Below are positions 25,055 through 37,879 of a DNA stretch of 64,000 bases, piece after piece. A program made the position numbers and the translations under genes. The notes beneath the pieces are model-generated. The model did no database searches and was not told the origin of the DNA. It worked only from the letters and a program-made list of their open reading frames with translations. The stretch lies in assembly GCF_029962835.1 (NCBI RefSeq), contig NC_080574.1, positions 40,664,501 to 40,728,500 on the forward strand. Reading direction: 5' to 3'. This stretch comes from Magnolia sinica (Eukaryota; Streptophyta; Magnoliopsida; Magnoliales; Magnoliaceae). Each line of letters opens with the position of its first letter. The stretch's first letter is position 1.

Positions 25055-28000
25055 TGTAAGCCCCGTATCCTATACCGTACCATTCCATAGGCTTTCACGG
25101 TTGAATTCTGGTAACCTTCGACCTTTATCCAACATTTGCGCCTGACCCTAAGACTCATGCCATCAACTAGAGTTGGCTTGACCCGAGACTTGTACCCTAG
25201 GGACCATGCCATCGCCGCGATTCAGATGCTGCATCTCGCACGCCGAGGCGATACCCAGGCCAGGAGATGTGAGCCCGCGTTCGGTTAGAGGAAAAAGTCA
25301 AGCGTTGCAAAACCCAAGAGAATCTCTACAACATGCTACCTCAATCCATTAATCAATCCCATCAAGGGTCAAGTACACCATCACCTCACACCCATCCCTA
25401 AGCAACCTCAAAAGTCAAAAAGTTCTTACATCACCCATACCTTTCTTACATAATCTACCCCTAAAGTTAAAAGTTTCTTACACACCCATCACTTACCACA
25501 TCTATCACTCCATCACCCATCTCTCTCTCTCACTTTACAACCCTCTCTCTCTCATTTTTTAAACTCACTCTCCCAAGCAAGAAAAGAGATCACACGTCCA
25601 AGCTCTTCACCCCCAAGAGAACTTTGTGTGTGGACCACTTCCTACCCTCTCATTTCCCATCTCAACCATCAAAACTCCATCATCTTCCGTCAGAATCGAA
25701 GCTAAGGAGCAAAGGAAGCCAAGGGAGCAAGAAGGAGACGGTGGGTGATCTTGGATCTCCATTTCTTTGTCTTTTTATGATGTAAGGGCCCACTTATGAT
25801 GGGACCCACCTTGATATAGGCTTTGTATCAGAGAGGGGCCCATAGTGGCGGGGCCCCTCCACCCTCGCCGATCTCTCTCTCTCTCTCATGTATTATGGAC
25901 CCCACTATGATGTTTAATCCACGCCGTCCCATCCGTAGGGCCCACCTTGCTGACCGTCTTTGGGTGGGCCTGGATGTAGGAGAAACACAAATATTAGAAT
26001 CAGGTGGGCCACGTCCATGTGGGACCCACCATGATGCTTGTGTTGTATGCACACTATCCAGCTTTCAGGGACGTTGGACGTGGGCTAGCAATGAAGTGTG
26101 GCTGACAGTGGGAGTAGCTAACAGTAAAGTGTGGCTGACAGTGGGAGTAGCTAACTGTAAAGTGTGGTTGATAGTGGGTGTGCTAACAGTGGAGTGTGGG
26201 CTGGCAGTGGGGTCCATGGGACCCATCCACACCCTCCATCCGTCTAGATGGGCCACACGATGGTGTACATGTTCTATCCAAACCGTCCACCACCCCTGGA
26301 CAGTAGGTCCCACGTCTGAGTGGGGACCTCCTTGATATCTGTCCACGCCCAGATCCATAGCTCTTGTGGTAGACTGAGTGAAAGATACCATGTTTCAACA
26401 CTGACGACATCAGTGTACTGGCAGTGGACGTGTACTGACGGTGGGGTCCATGGGACACACCCACATTGTCCATTCGTTTCGATGGGCCACACCATATTGT
26501 ATGTGTCCATCCAACCGTGGACGGTGGGACCCATCCCAAGTGTGGGGCAACACCATGATGTTTGTTACTGTCCAGGATTTGGACGGCCTAGATGTCAGAT
26601 GTATAATATATATTATATTATATTATATAATATGCATGTTGTGGTGGGCCCTACGTAGGACCCACCTCTATTTTGTTTCAGAAAAAACATGAGGAAAAAG
26701 AAAAAGTAAAGGAGGCAGCCATGCTGCTCGTACAAGCAGCCATGTAGCTGTTATCTCTCTCTCTCTCTTAACGTCTAGAGTTCTGCAGGTCCCACGTGAT
26801 GTACGTGTACATTCTAAGCTCTTCTAGCGGTGGGACCCACTCCAGGTGTATGTGTTTCATCCATGTGGTGTGGGCCCCAATGATGTATGTGCTTTATCTT
26901 CACCGTTCGTTGTTTGGACGGTAGGGCCCACCATGATGCATTTGTTGTATCCAAAACATTGAACCATTTGTGAGATCATTTTGTGGCATGAGGTAAATGG
27001 GTGAGTCAGATCTAAAGTTCAAGTGGAGCCCACCATTTAAATAGTGGACCGTGACATCCACCGTTCAACTTCTAAAGGCCATGGTATTTCCAATTAAGCT
27101 GATATTGTTTTAACTTCATTTACCTCTATGTTAACTTATGAATAGGTCGGGTTTCAAAAGTACATAAGGGTGGGCCTGATGTGATGCACATTTGGCCCAT
27201 TGGTATGGCCCAATTGATTTGGCCCATTTGAATCGGTCCATTGATTCACCCCATTTGATTTGGCCCATTGGATCGGCCCATTCAATTTGGTCCATTTGAA
27301 TCGGCCCATTCGACTCAGCCCATTTGAATCAGTCCAATTTTTTTGACCCATTTGATTTGGCCCATTGATTCAGCCCAATTCGAATCGTCCATTGATTGAG
27401 ATTTCACCATGATGTATGTGATGATGTTTTTGGTGGTCATGCCTTGGGAGTAATGATGGTTTGACGTCCACATTGATGGACAATGATAGTTAGATGTCCT
27501 CACTATGACCTTCTCTTAGGCCTTGTTAGGCCCATTCTCTACATGGGTTAACCCAAATAAATGGGCCCCATTTGCCGTATGTGATTGATCGATTCCGATT
27601 TATCGATTTCGGTTGTCAATTCCGATTATGGGTATGTGACACCATAGCATTATGATACATGTCCATACCCATCATCTGCATGCTTGTGATGAGATGAGTG
27701 ATTGATCATAGCATATGCCATTGGACAGATTGTTATGGACTTCCTGGTGAGGGAAGTTGCCCACACAAGCGCGCGGTATGCATATGTTTGCTGTATGACT
27801 GGATTGCGTGATTCATGCATCTTGCATTGTATGACATGGTTACTGTACGCCCTAGTGACATCAGGGCCGTAGCCTCCACAAGAGTATCGTGGTTGGCAGG
27901 ATTGGATATTAGAAATCTTGTTCTACATGGGGTGCTATAGATATCCTTGGGTGAAAGTTCCTAAACCCTTATGGTTTCAGGAGGTTGCTCCAACGTCTAG

Positions 28001-28907
28001 ACCGAGTGGGTGCATGAGTGCCGAGTGCCGATTACAAGAATGAGGCGCTTTTCACTGTATCGTGGTCGGTTGGAAGGGGGTGCGGCCTTACCTGCCCAAG
28101 ATGCGGGGGCAAAGCTAGGCTGAGTTTGACCAGCTCGAGGAATGGGTCCACTATCGAAGAGCCGAGCCCGATATTGGTAGGCGGATATTAAGGTCTCTTT
28201 CACTCACCTTATTGAGCGCAATGGGGCGGCAATCTGGTTTGGAGTGTATTAGACCCCGGTGATATTTCAGAGTTAAGTTGTATTGGTATGTAGACTTAGA
28301 TGAGGATTCGTATGCTTGAGTTGCATCTCACATCACATGGCTTTGGTATGGTCGACGTCATTCATGTCTCGCATCGCATGGCCTTGGTAAGGTCGACATC
28401 GTTCATGCCATGCATCGCATAGCCTTCGTACGACTAATGGTATTCATGGATTCATCAGCATATTCCACATTACTCTGATACTGCATAATTTTATTACTAC
28501 CTTGCGCACACACTTTCACCACCCTCTAAGCTTTTCATAAGCTTATGTACGACCATTGTGTGCAGGTGACGGTGGACCGCAGCAGCACTGAGGCAGGAGT
28601 GCTTAGGAGATCATCTTGGAGCTTTTTGTCCATTATTATTATATTTCCCTTTATGCTCATTGTACTTATAAAGTTTTTGATCATAATGAAAATATGATGG
28701 AGTTTTTGGTTGTTATTTGTGAGTTATGTCTTTGGTTATGCTTATTAAAAATCAAACTAACGTTGAAAATCCTCCTCGTAGCATCCCAGGATCAGAACCT
28801 GGCGAATGGGCGTTGGGAGCAGAGAATGGGGTATTACGGAGGCTATCGGCGCTTGATCCGGTGATCAAAAATTTTGTGAGACCGATTTTCTAGTTTGGGT
28901 CATGATA
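25055..28907 (+). mobile_element. Middle LTR shared by elements A and B
   Basis: Starts TGTAAGCCCCGTATCC after the polypurine tract of A and ends 'catgata' before the primer-binding site of B. It therefore serves as 3' LTR of A and 5' LTR of B. At 3853 bp it is the only uninterrupted, undeleted LTR of the three. It contains CT repeats (25520-25555), GGGCCCAC blocks, a (TA)-rich stretch (26600-26635), a GGCCCATTTGAATC-type array (27190-27400) and the paired hairpins (28527-28566). Confidence 0.9.
27190..27400 (+). repeat. Short tandem array of 'cggcccatttgaat' units
   Basis: Roughly 16-bp units of the form 'tcggcccattcgaat' repeat about a dozen times with variation. The equivalent array in the right LTR is at 50265-50435. 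Frames across it (SNGPIQW-type) are repeat translations. Confidence 0.8.
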
Positions 28908-28912
28908 GAAGT

Positions 28913-28924
28913 TGGTATCAGAGC
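28913..28924 (+). other. Primer-binding site of element B
   Basis: TGGTATCAGAGC lies five bases after the middle LTR end and is identical to the site at 12037. It matches initiator methionine tRNA. Confidence 0.85.
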
Positions 28925-29095
28925 ATAACTTGGGAATAACTGAGGACAATATTATATGTCTACTATGAGTTTAGAATGACTAAGTCCTGAAGTTCGGCTA
29001 GCTTAGCGATTTTTTTTTGTTACAGACCCTTAACGTGAGTGCCTTCGAGAGTTTTCAAACTTGATAGGCGCTCTTGCGTTTTCCTGTAGGACATA

Positions 29096-32000
29096 ATGCC
29101 CAGGAGAGTCACTCGATCGACTCCCACGCCACGACCTAAGACTCCCGCTCTACCACCTACAATCCCCACTCCACCACCAAAGATTCTGACTCCCTTGCCT
29201 GAGGATGTCGTTCCTCTACCAGAGACCGGTGCGGATCTGACCATACCTGTGAGTGCTTCCTAGTTACAGTAGATGTTGCAGGTTGTGACGGTCGCCCTTT
29301 AGGGGTAGGGCAGGCTCCCCATTATTACACCAGCCCACGCAGAGCAGGACCGCATGAGTGCCCTCCTTTAAGAGTTCCGACGGCTCGATCTTCTGCGTTG
29401 CCAGGGCTAGCCAGACCCGACAATAGCTGAGAGATGGCTCTCCGATGTGGAGAAGATATTTGATACGATAGGATGTACGACCGAGCGGCGAGTTCGATTA
29501 GCAGTATTTCTCCTCCATGGTGAGGCTGAGCATTGGTAGACATCAGTCTTCTGAGCAGCAGGCGCCGATATTATGTGGACCTGTGAGGATTTTGTGGATC
29601 GGTTTGACCGATAGTACTTTCCTAATCACATCCGACGACAGCGAGCGTTGGAGTTCGAGGCCCTGGTGCAGGGTGATATGATAGTGGCTCAGTATGTAGT
29701 TCATTTTGTAGCACTGTTCAGATTTGCACCATATTTGGTAGATGATGAGGAGAGGAGAGCTCGCCCGTTCGAGGATGGCTTGCATTACGGTCTTCAAGGT
29801 CGTGTTATTAGGCATGAGCTCCCGACTTTCGAGGGGGTGGTACGGAAGGCCCAAATTTATGAGGCTGAGTGGGCCAGTTCTCAGTCTGATCGCGGTCAGA
29901 GGAGCGATCGGAAGAGGTAGGCTCCTTCCGGTGACTACCACCAGCGTCGACCACAGCAGCAGAGGCGCAGAGGTCGCCTAACCTTCTAAGCGCCAGTAGC
30001 ACCTCCAACAACACCCTATTTTGGGTGCAGTGCAACGGGGCACCGTATGTGGTAGTATCCCTGCCCCCAGCAGCAGCAGTAGCAGCTGAGAGGTCCACAA
30101 CAGCCTCCACCATAGCAGCAGCAAAGACCACCACAGCAACAGCGACAACAACTCTCACCACCGATGCCACCTCAGCGGCAGCATCAGCACCAACCTTTGA
30201 GGCCGCAGCAGCAGAGGCAACAGTTTTGACCACCTCAGTGACAACAGGAGCAGTAGCACGCTCAGAGGGGACAAGCACCTCCCCAGTCGGCTCTGGTTAG
30301 GTTCTATGTGGCTCAGCAGGATCCGCAGTCATCAGGAGGAGTCGTTGACGGTATACTTCCAGTCTCTGCATGCATCGCTTGGATTTTATTTGATTCCGGT
30401 GCTTTGCACTCATTTATGTCCAAGGGATTCTGCCGTTTGACTGGATTGCCGACAGAGTCTCCTCGAGAGGGGTTGACCGTATCGACGCCCTTGGAGAAGA
30501 CTATAGTATTAGGCCGCTTCTCTTCGTCTTGCCCCATGTTAGTGGGAGAGATTTTCTTGTCCGCTGACTTATACATGCTGTTGATGTCAGTTTCGACGTT
30601 ATCTTGGGCATGGATTGGCTTGCCGAGTACCATGCCATCTTGGACTACTCCGTGAGGATAGTCACGTTTTGTATACCAGGTTTGCCACAGTTTCAGTTCG
30701 TTGCAGACCCCCAGGGATAGCCATTATCTTGCTTAATGCACTATTGAGGAGCCTGTTGCCGCTTGTATTGATCAGTTGCATGTGGTTTACGATTTTCCTG
30801 ATGTGTTCCAGGAGATTTCGGGATTACCACCTCTCTGACACACCGAGTTTCAGATTGATCTCGTGCCCGGTACCTCGCCTATTTCAAAGGCGCCGTATCG
30901 TATGACACCGTTAGAGTTGCGGGAACTGCAGAAGCAGTTGGACGAGTTACGCGAGTTAGGCTTTATCCATCTGAGCAATTCGCCGTGGGGAGTGCCGGTA
31001 CTCTTCATGAAAAAGAAGGATGGCTCGTTGAGGCTCTGCCTGGACTACCGTGAGCTCAACAAAGTCACGATCAAGAACAAGTATCCGCTCCCTAGGATTG
31101 ATGATTTGTTTGATTAGCTGCAGGGTGCACAGTTCTTTTCGAAGATCGACCTGCGTTCAAGTTATCATCATATTCAGGTCCGAGAGGAAGACATCCCGAA
31201 GACGGCTTTCAGGACGCGTTACGGTCATTTTGAGTTTCAAGTCATGTCTTTCAGACTGACCAATGCACCCGCAGTCTTCATGCAGTTGATGAACGAGGTC
31301 TTCCGCCCTTATCTCGATCAGTTTGTTGTAGTCTTCATCGACGACATTTTGATCTATTCGAAGATTCGTGAGGAGCAAGAGCAGCATTTAGAAGTTACAT
31401 TGTAGACCCTCCATGCACACCAGCTGTATGCGAAGCTGGAGAAGTGAGAGTTCTGGCAGGAGGAGGTGAAGTTCCTTGGTCATGCGGTGACGAGGGAGGG
31501 TGTCGCAGTAGACCCCTCGAAGGTTAAGGCAGTACGTTAGTGGGGCCAGCCTACGAACGCGTTCGAGATCCACAGTTTCCTTGGTTTGGCGGGCTATTAT
31601 TGACGTTTCATTGAGAGCTTCTCTCGTATTGCAGCCCCGCTGACTAGGTTGACTTGGAAGGACACAGAGTTTATTTGGAGCGACACCTATGAGCGATTAT
31701 TTATGGAGTTGAAGGACCGCCTCATGTCCGCTCTTGTCCTCACTCTTTCCTCTGGGAGTAATGGATTTATTGTATTCACAGATGCCTCGCATATTAGTTT
31801 GGATGCTATCCTGATGCAGCACGGAAGACCAATGGCCTTCGCTTCTCGTCAGCTCAAGGTTCAGGAACTGAACTGCCTCACACATGATTTGGAGTTGGCA
31901 GCAGTTGTCTTCGCACTGAAGGTATGGAGACACTATCTCTATAGGGTTAGGTTCGAGCTCTTTTCTGACCATAAGAGCTTGAAGTACCTCTTCTCGCAGT

Positions 32001-33618
32001 CTGAGTTAAACATAAGACAGAGGCGCTGGATGGAGCTCCTAAAGGACTATAATTTCGATCTTCAGTACCACTCAGAGAAGGCGAACATGGTGGTAGACGC
32101 CCTCAACCGTCAGCCACGAGGCCTGGTGGCGCATATGATGATTCAGGAGTGGCAGATGCTTGAGGATATAGTAGAGTATGATTTTGAGTTTAGCCCGCAG
32201 TCTTCTATGTGCAGTTATCGAGCCTGTCGATTCAATCCTCTCTTGTCACAAGGGTGATCGAGGCTCAGCAGGGTCATATGGTTGAGGCAGCATCTGAGAG
32301 TTAGGTAGATTGACAGATTGGTTTAGATGGTGGACTTCGCTTCAGAGGCCGATTATGTGTCTCGGATATTCTTGAGTTGCGCAGAGATCTTATAATCGAG
32401 GCACATCGATCGCGGTTTTTTATCCACCCTGGCTCGACGAAGTTGTACCGTGAGATGAGGCGACAATATTTTTGGGTGGGGATGAAGTGTCAGATCGCTA
32501 GTTTTGTAGCCGAGTGTGACACGTGCCAGCGTGTCAAGGCCGATTATCAGAGACCCCCTGGTCTATTACAGTCGTTAAGCATCCCGATGTGGAAGTGGGA
32601 GCACGTGTCGACAGATTTCATTATGGGCTTACCGAGGACTCAGTGCGTTTATGACACCATCTGGGTCGTTGTTGATCGTCTGACGAAGTCGGCACATTTT
32701 ATTGCGATACATGCGATTTGGTCTATGGACCGACTTGCGAGGTTATTTATCAAGGAGATTGTGAGACTGTATGACGTTTCAGTCTCGATCATTTCTAACT
32801 GAGACCCGAGGTTCACGTCTCAATTTTGAGGGAGATTCCAAAGAGCGATGGGGACTTATTTGCAGCTCAACACCACGTACCATTCGCAGACCGATGGCCA
32901 TACTGATAGGGTCAACCAGATCCTTGAGGATATGCTTCGGGCCTGCGCGATTGATTTCGGGGGTAGCTGAGATGAGTATATGCGATTAGCTGAGTTTGCA
33001 TACAATAACAGCTATCAGGCGACCATTGGCATGACTCCTTTTGAGGCATTATATGGCAGACCATGCAGATCACCAAGTTGTTGGATCGAGGTTAGAGAGA
33101 GTCATCTCCTAAGTCCCAAGCTTGTGCAGTAGACGTCAGATGCTATCGATATCATCAGGCAGAGGATGTGCACAACTCAGAGTCGGCAGAAGAGTTTTAC
33201 TGTAGGGGACCATATGTATCTCAAGGTCTCACCCATGAAGGGTGTAATTCGATTTGGAGTGAAGGGTAAGCTTACCTCGAGATTCATAGAACCTTTTGAG
33301 ATCACTGGGCGCGTTGGCGTCGTGGCCTATCGACTTGCCTTGCCATCTCAGTTGTCTGACGTCCACAATATTTTTTTTGTCTCCATGTAAAGAAGTGTGG
33401 GTCAGACATCATTCCTATTATTTATTGGTAGCTGTTAGAGGTTCGAGAGGATGCTTCCTATATTGAGCAGCCAGTTCCTTAATCGGAAGGAGCAGGTCCT
33501 CCAGACCAAGGTCATTCCGTTGGTGAACGTTCAGTGGGGTCACCATTCTGTTGAGGAGGCTTCTTGGGAGCGCGAGGCCGACATTCGGGAGCACTATCCC
33601 CATCTCTTTGATGATTGA
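29096..33618 (+). pseudogene. Gag-pol polyprotein of element B (Ty3/gypsy, Tekay-like), defective
   Basis: Starts MPRRVTRSTPTPRPK at 29096 and ends HLFDD plus stop at 33618. Order: gag capsid-like region (29440-29917), glutamine-rich linker and broken CCHC knuckle (29990-30060), protease (LFDSGA near 30387), reverse transcriptase (30863-31480; FIDD near 31336), RNase H (31740-32130; an open frame of 202 residues spans it), integrase (32400-33080; zinc-finger His/Cys pattern near 32425-32535, STDF near 32612) and tail (33180-33618). Defects include stops at TAG 29918, TAG 31114 and TGA 31445, a one-base loss near 30588, and a second integrase catalytic Asp changed to Asn near 32800. Stops at 29918 and 31445 are shared with A; others are private. 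Confidence 0.9.
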
Positions 33619-33737
33619 TTATGTGTTGTATTTTGTATGTTATCTTTGATTTTATATGATGATGTTATTGTTCTTCTTCCTCAAGAGTTATGTCTAGTTG
33701 CGATGATTGTGTAAATTTCGAGGACGAAGTTTCTATT

Positions 33738-33749
33738 AGGAGGGGAGAG
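33738..33749 (+). other. Polypurine tract of element B
   Basis: AGGAGGGGAGAG precedes the right LTR by one base, as in element A. Confidence 0.8.
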
Positions 33750-36700
33750 CTATAAGCCTCGTATCCTATTCCGCACAGTTCCATAGGCTTCCGCGGTCGA
33801 ATTCCGTCAACCTTTAACCTTTATCCGACATTTACGCGCGACCCTGAGACACATGCCGTCAACTAGAGTCGGCTCAACCCGAGACTTGTATACTAGCGAC
33901 CGCGCCGTCGTCGAGGTTTCGATGCCACGTCTCATGTGCCGAGGCGATACCCAGGCCAAGAGATGTGGGCCCGCATTCGGTTCGACGAAAATGCCGCGCG
34001 TTGCAAAACCTAAGAGAATCTCTACAACATGTCACCTCAATCCATCAATCAATCCCATCAAGGGTCAAGTACACCATCACCTCACACCCATCCCCAAGCA
34101 ACCCCAAAAGTCAAAAAGTTCTTACACCACCCATACCTTTCTTACACAATCTACCCCTAAAGTCAAAAGTTTCTTACACACCCATCACTCACCACATCCA
34201 TCACTCCATCACCCATTTCTCTCTCTCTCTCTCTCTCTCTCTCTACAACCCACTCTCTCTCATTTCTTAAACTCACTCTCCCATGTAAGAAAAGAGATCA
34301 CACGTCCAAGCTCTTCACCCTCCAAGAGAACTTTGTGTGTGGCCCACTTCCTACCATCTCATCTCCCATCTCAACCATCAAAACTCCATCATCTTCCGTC
34401 GGAATCGAAGCTAGGGAGCAAAGGAAGCCAAGGGAGCAAGAAGGAGATGGTGGGTGATCTTGGATCTCCATTTCTTTATCTTTTTATGATGTAAGGGCCC
34501 ACTTATGATGGGACCCACCTTGATGTAGGCTTTGTATCAAAGAGGGGCCCATAGTGGCGGGGCCCCTCCACCCTCGCCGATCTCTCTCTCTCTCTCTCTC
34601 TTTCTCATGTATTGTGGACCCCACTATGATGTTTGATCCACGCCGTCCCATCCGTAGGGCCCACCTTGCTGACCATCTTTGGGTGAGCCTGGATGTAGGA
34701 GAAACACAAATATTAGAATCAGGTGGGCCACGTCCATGTGGGACCCACCATGATGCTTGTGTTGTATGCACACTGTCCAGCATCCAGGAATTCTGGACGT
34801 GGGCTAGCAATGAAGTGTGGTTGACAGTGGGAGTAGCTAACAGTAAAGTGTGGCTGATAATGGGTGTGCTAACAGTGGAGTGTGGGCTGGCAGTGGGGTC
34901 CATGGGACCTATCCATGCCCTCCATCCATCCAGATGGGCCACACGATGGTGTACGTGTTCTATCCAAACCGTCCACCACCACTGGACGGTAGGACCCACG
35001 TCCGTGTGGGGCCCTCCTTGATATCTATCCACGCCCAGATCCATAGCTCTTGTGGTAGACTGAGTGAAAGATACCACATTTCAACACTGACGACATCAGT
35101 GTACTGGCAGTGGAGGTGTACTGACGGTGGGGTCCATGGGACCCACCCATGTTGTCCATCCATTTTGATGGGCCACACCGCAGTGTATGTGTCCATCCAA
35201 CCGTCCACCGTCCTTGGACGGTGGGACCCACCCCACGTGTGGGGCAACCCCTTGTTGTATGTTACTGTCCAAGCCTTGGACGGCCTGGACGTCAGATGTA
35301 TAATATATATTATATTATATATATTGTATATTATATTATATAATATATATATATATTATATTATATGCATGTTGTGGTGGGCCCTACATGGGACCCACCT
35401 CTGTTTTGTTTCAGAAAAAAAACATAAGGAAAAAGAAAAAGTAAAGGAGGCGGCCATGCTGCTCGTATAAGCAGCCATGTAGCTACTATCTCTCTCTCTC
35501 TCTCTCTTAATGTCTAGAGTTCTACAGGTCCCACGTGATGTACGTGTACATTCTAAGCTCTCCTAGTGGTGGGACCCACTCCAGGTGTATGTGTTTCATC
35601 CATGTGGTGTGGGCCCTAATGATGTATGTGCTTTATCTACACCGTCCGCTGTTTGGATGGTAGGGCCCACCATGATGCATTTGTTGTATCCAAAACATCG
35701 AACCATTTGTGAGATCATTTTGTGGCATGAGGTAAATGGGTGAGTCATGTCACACCCCAAACCCGGGGACGGACAGCTTTCGTGATGCCTTGAATTCGAC
35801 ACTTGACTTCCATACACCAAGACCCGAGTTCGGTACACCACAAGGAAGATTTTTGATTGAATTTTTTTATATATATACATAGTAATACCTGAGCATGAAA
35901 GTCTATGATCAAACTACCAAGCAACACTCTCCATCATAAGTCCCGATGGTTACAAGTATAATGATTTACAAAAGGTACATAACGTCAACATTGCTAAATC
36001 GAAGAATAGATGCAATGCATCGAGAAAGCTAAGTCTTCCAAGTTACTCCAACCCTGAAAAAAAAATGAAAAATACGAGGCTTAGGCAAAAAGCCTAGTGA
36101 GTACACAGGTGTGTGTAATGTGTCCTACATGCAGGCAAGATAAATATACTACAAGGAAATCATACCACAGCCATAACCATATTACATGCATCCGTAATCG
36201 CATCATCATCATCATATTGTCATACCATAATTATACAATATCGAAAATACTGACAAGTCCATGAGTCATACAATATCAGAATATACAATATAAACCAGTA
36301 TGTAAATGAGGAGTTATAAAGAGCCAAATATTAGATGCCGAGGATGTAATGCAATATACAGTTTCTGATGAGTTCACGAATACCGTCAGTCGTATCTAAA
36401 TACTGAAATATAGTAACCCGAAATGCTAAATGTTACTAATGCAATGCAACATGTGATGCGAATGAAATGACTATGCTGGAGTGAAGTCGGGATGGTAGTA
36501 CGTAGTATCGCAGACTATGGGGTCTATCACAAAAGACTTCTATCCAAACTAGTCCCATACCTAATTTGGATAGTCAGACTTAATGTGGTAAACTCCTGAT
36601 CTCAGGTTAGTCGCGCGCCCTAACCGAAATCCTGGCCATTGCGAAGGTACACATAACAAATAGTTGCGCACCACCAACCCGAGTGGATAGTGAATGAATG

Positions 36701-37879
36701 AATGAATAAGTATGCAACTCCTGCTCAATAAGTCCACATATCAGTACAGTTCATCTCTGGGATCATCACCGGGGTTTAGTACACTCCAAATGGCACTGTC
36801 TCTCTCCCAGCAGCACAGTCCAAGTGAGCGTAAGAAACCTCACTATCCGCCTGGCCAATAGTCTGCCAATACCTATCCGGCACGTCGATAGCGGACCCAT
36901 TCATGAGCTGGTCAAACTCAGCCTAGTAATGCCCCCTACCCTCGGGTGGGTAAGGCCACACTCCCTCCCAACCGACCACGACACAGTGGGAGACACGGCC
37001 TCCTAGTATTCGGCACTCGGGCGCTCATATATCCACTCGGTCTCGACGTTGGGGCATCTCCTGGCCTGGAGGTTTAAGAATTTTCACCCACGGACATCTA
37101 TGGCGCCTGTATGCTAGAACCAAATATTTTCGGTATCCCATCTAGCCATCCACGATATGCCTGTGGAGGCTACAGCCCTGATGTCGCTAGGGCACATAAT
37201 GCAAGATGCATGAGTCATACAATCCAGTCATACATCAATCCTGTGCATACCGTGCACTCATGTGAGATAACCTCCGCCTATCATGGAGTCTTATAGTAAT
37301 ATGCTCAATGACATATGCAATGATCAACTACATCTCATAACGAACATGCGGATGATGTGTATGGACATGTATCATGATGTTATGCTATCATGTACTTGTA
37401 ATTGGCATCGTCAATTGGAATCGGTGAGAATGGGCCTAACAAGGCCTAAAGGAAGGTCACAATGTAGACATTCAACCATTATTGCCCGTTAATGTGGACA
37501 TTTAACCAGCATTACTCCCAAGGAGTGACCCACATAAACATCAATACATACATCATGGCAAAATCACACATCACATTGGTCCTCATATACATCGCTTTGG
37601 GTCTCTCGCAAGGGCCACACATTCATTGCATTAGGCCTCACTCGTGAGCCGCATATACGTCACGTTGGGCCGTATCATATGGGCCTCAAACATCGCTATG
37701 GGCCTCGACATATGGGCCAAGAATACACCACATCAGGCTTCACAACCCATGAGCTTCAAATATACAATAGGTGGGCCCTACACATGGGCCTCAAATACAT
37801 CACAATGAGCCTCATCATATGGGCCAGAAATATATCTCAATGGGCCTTGCCCATAGGCCACGAATACATGGCTACACCA

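Noticed and set aside
27190..27400. CRISPR-like regular array
   Set aside because: Units are contiguous and mutually diverged with no unique spacers; this is a plant LTR minisatellite.
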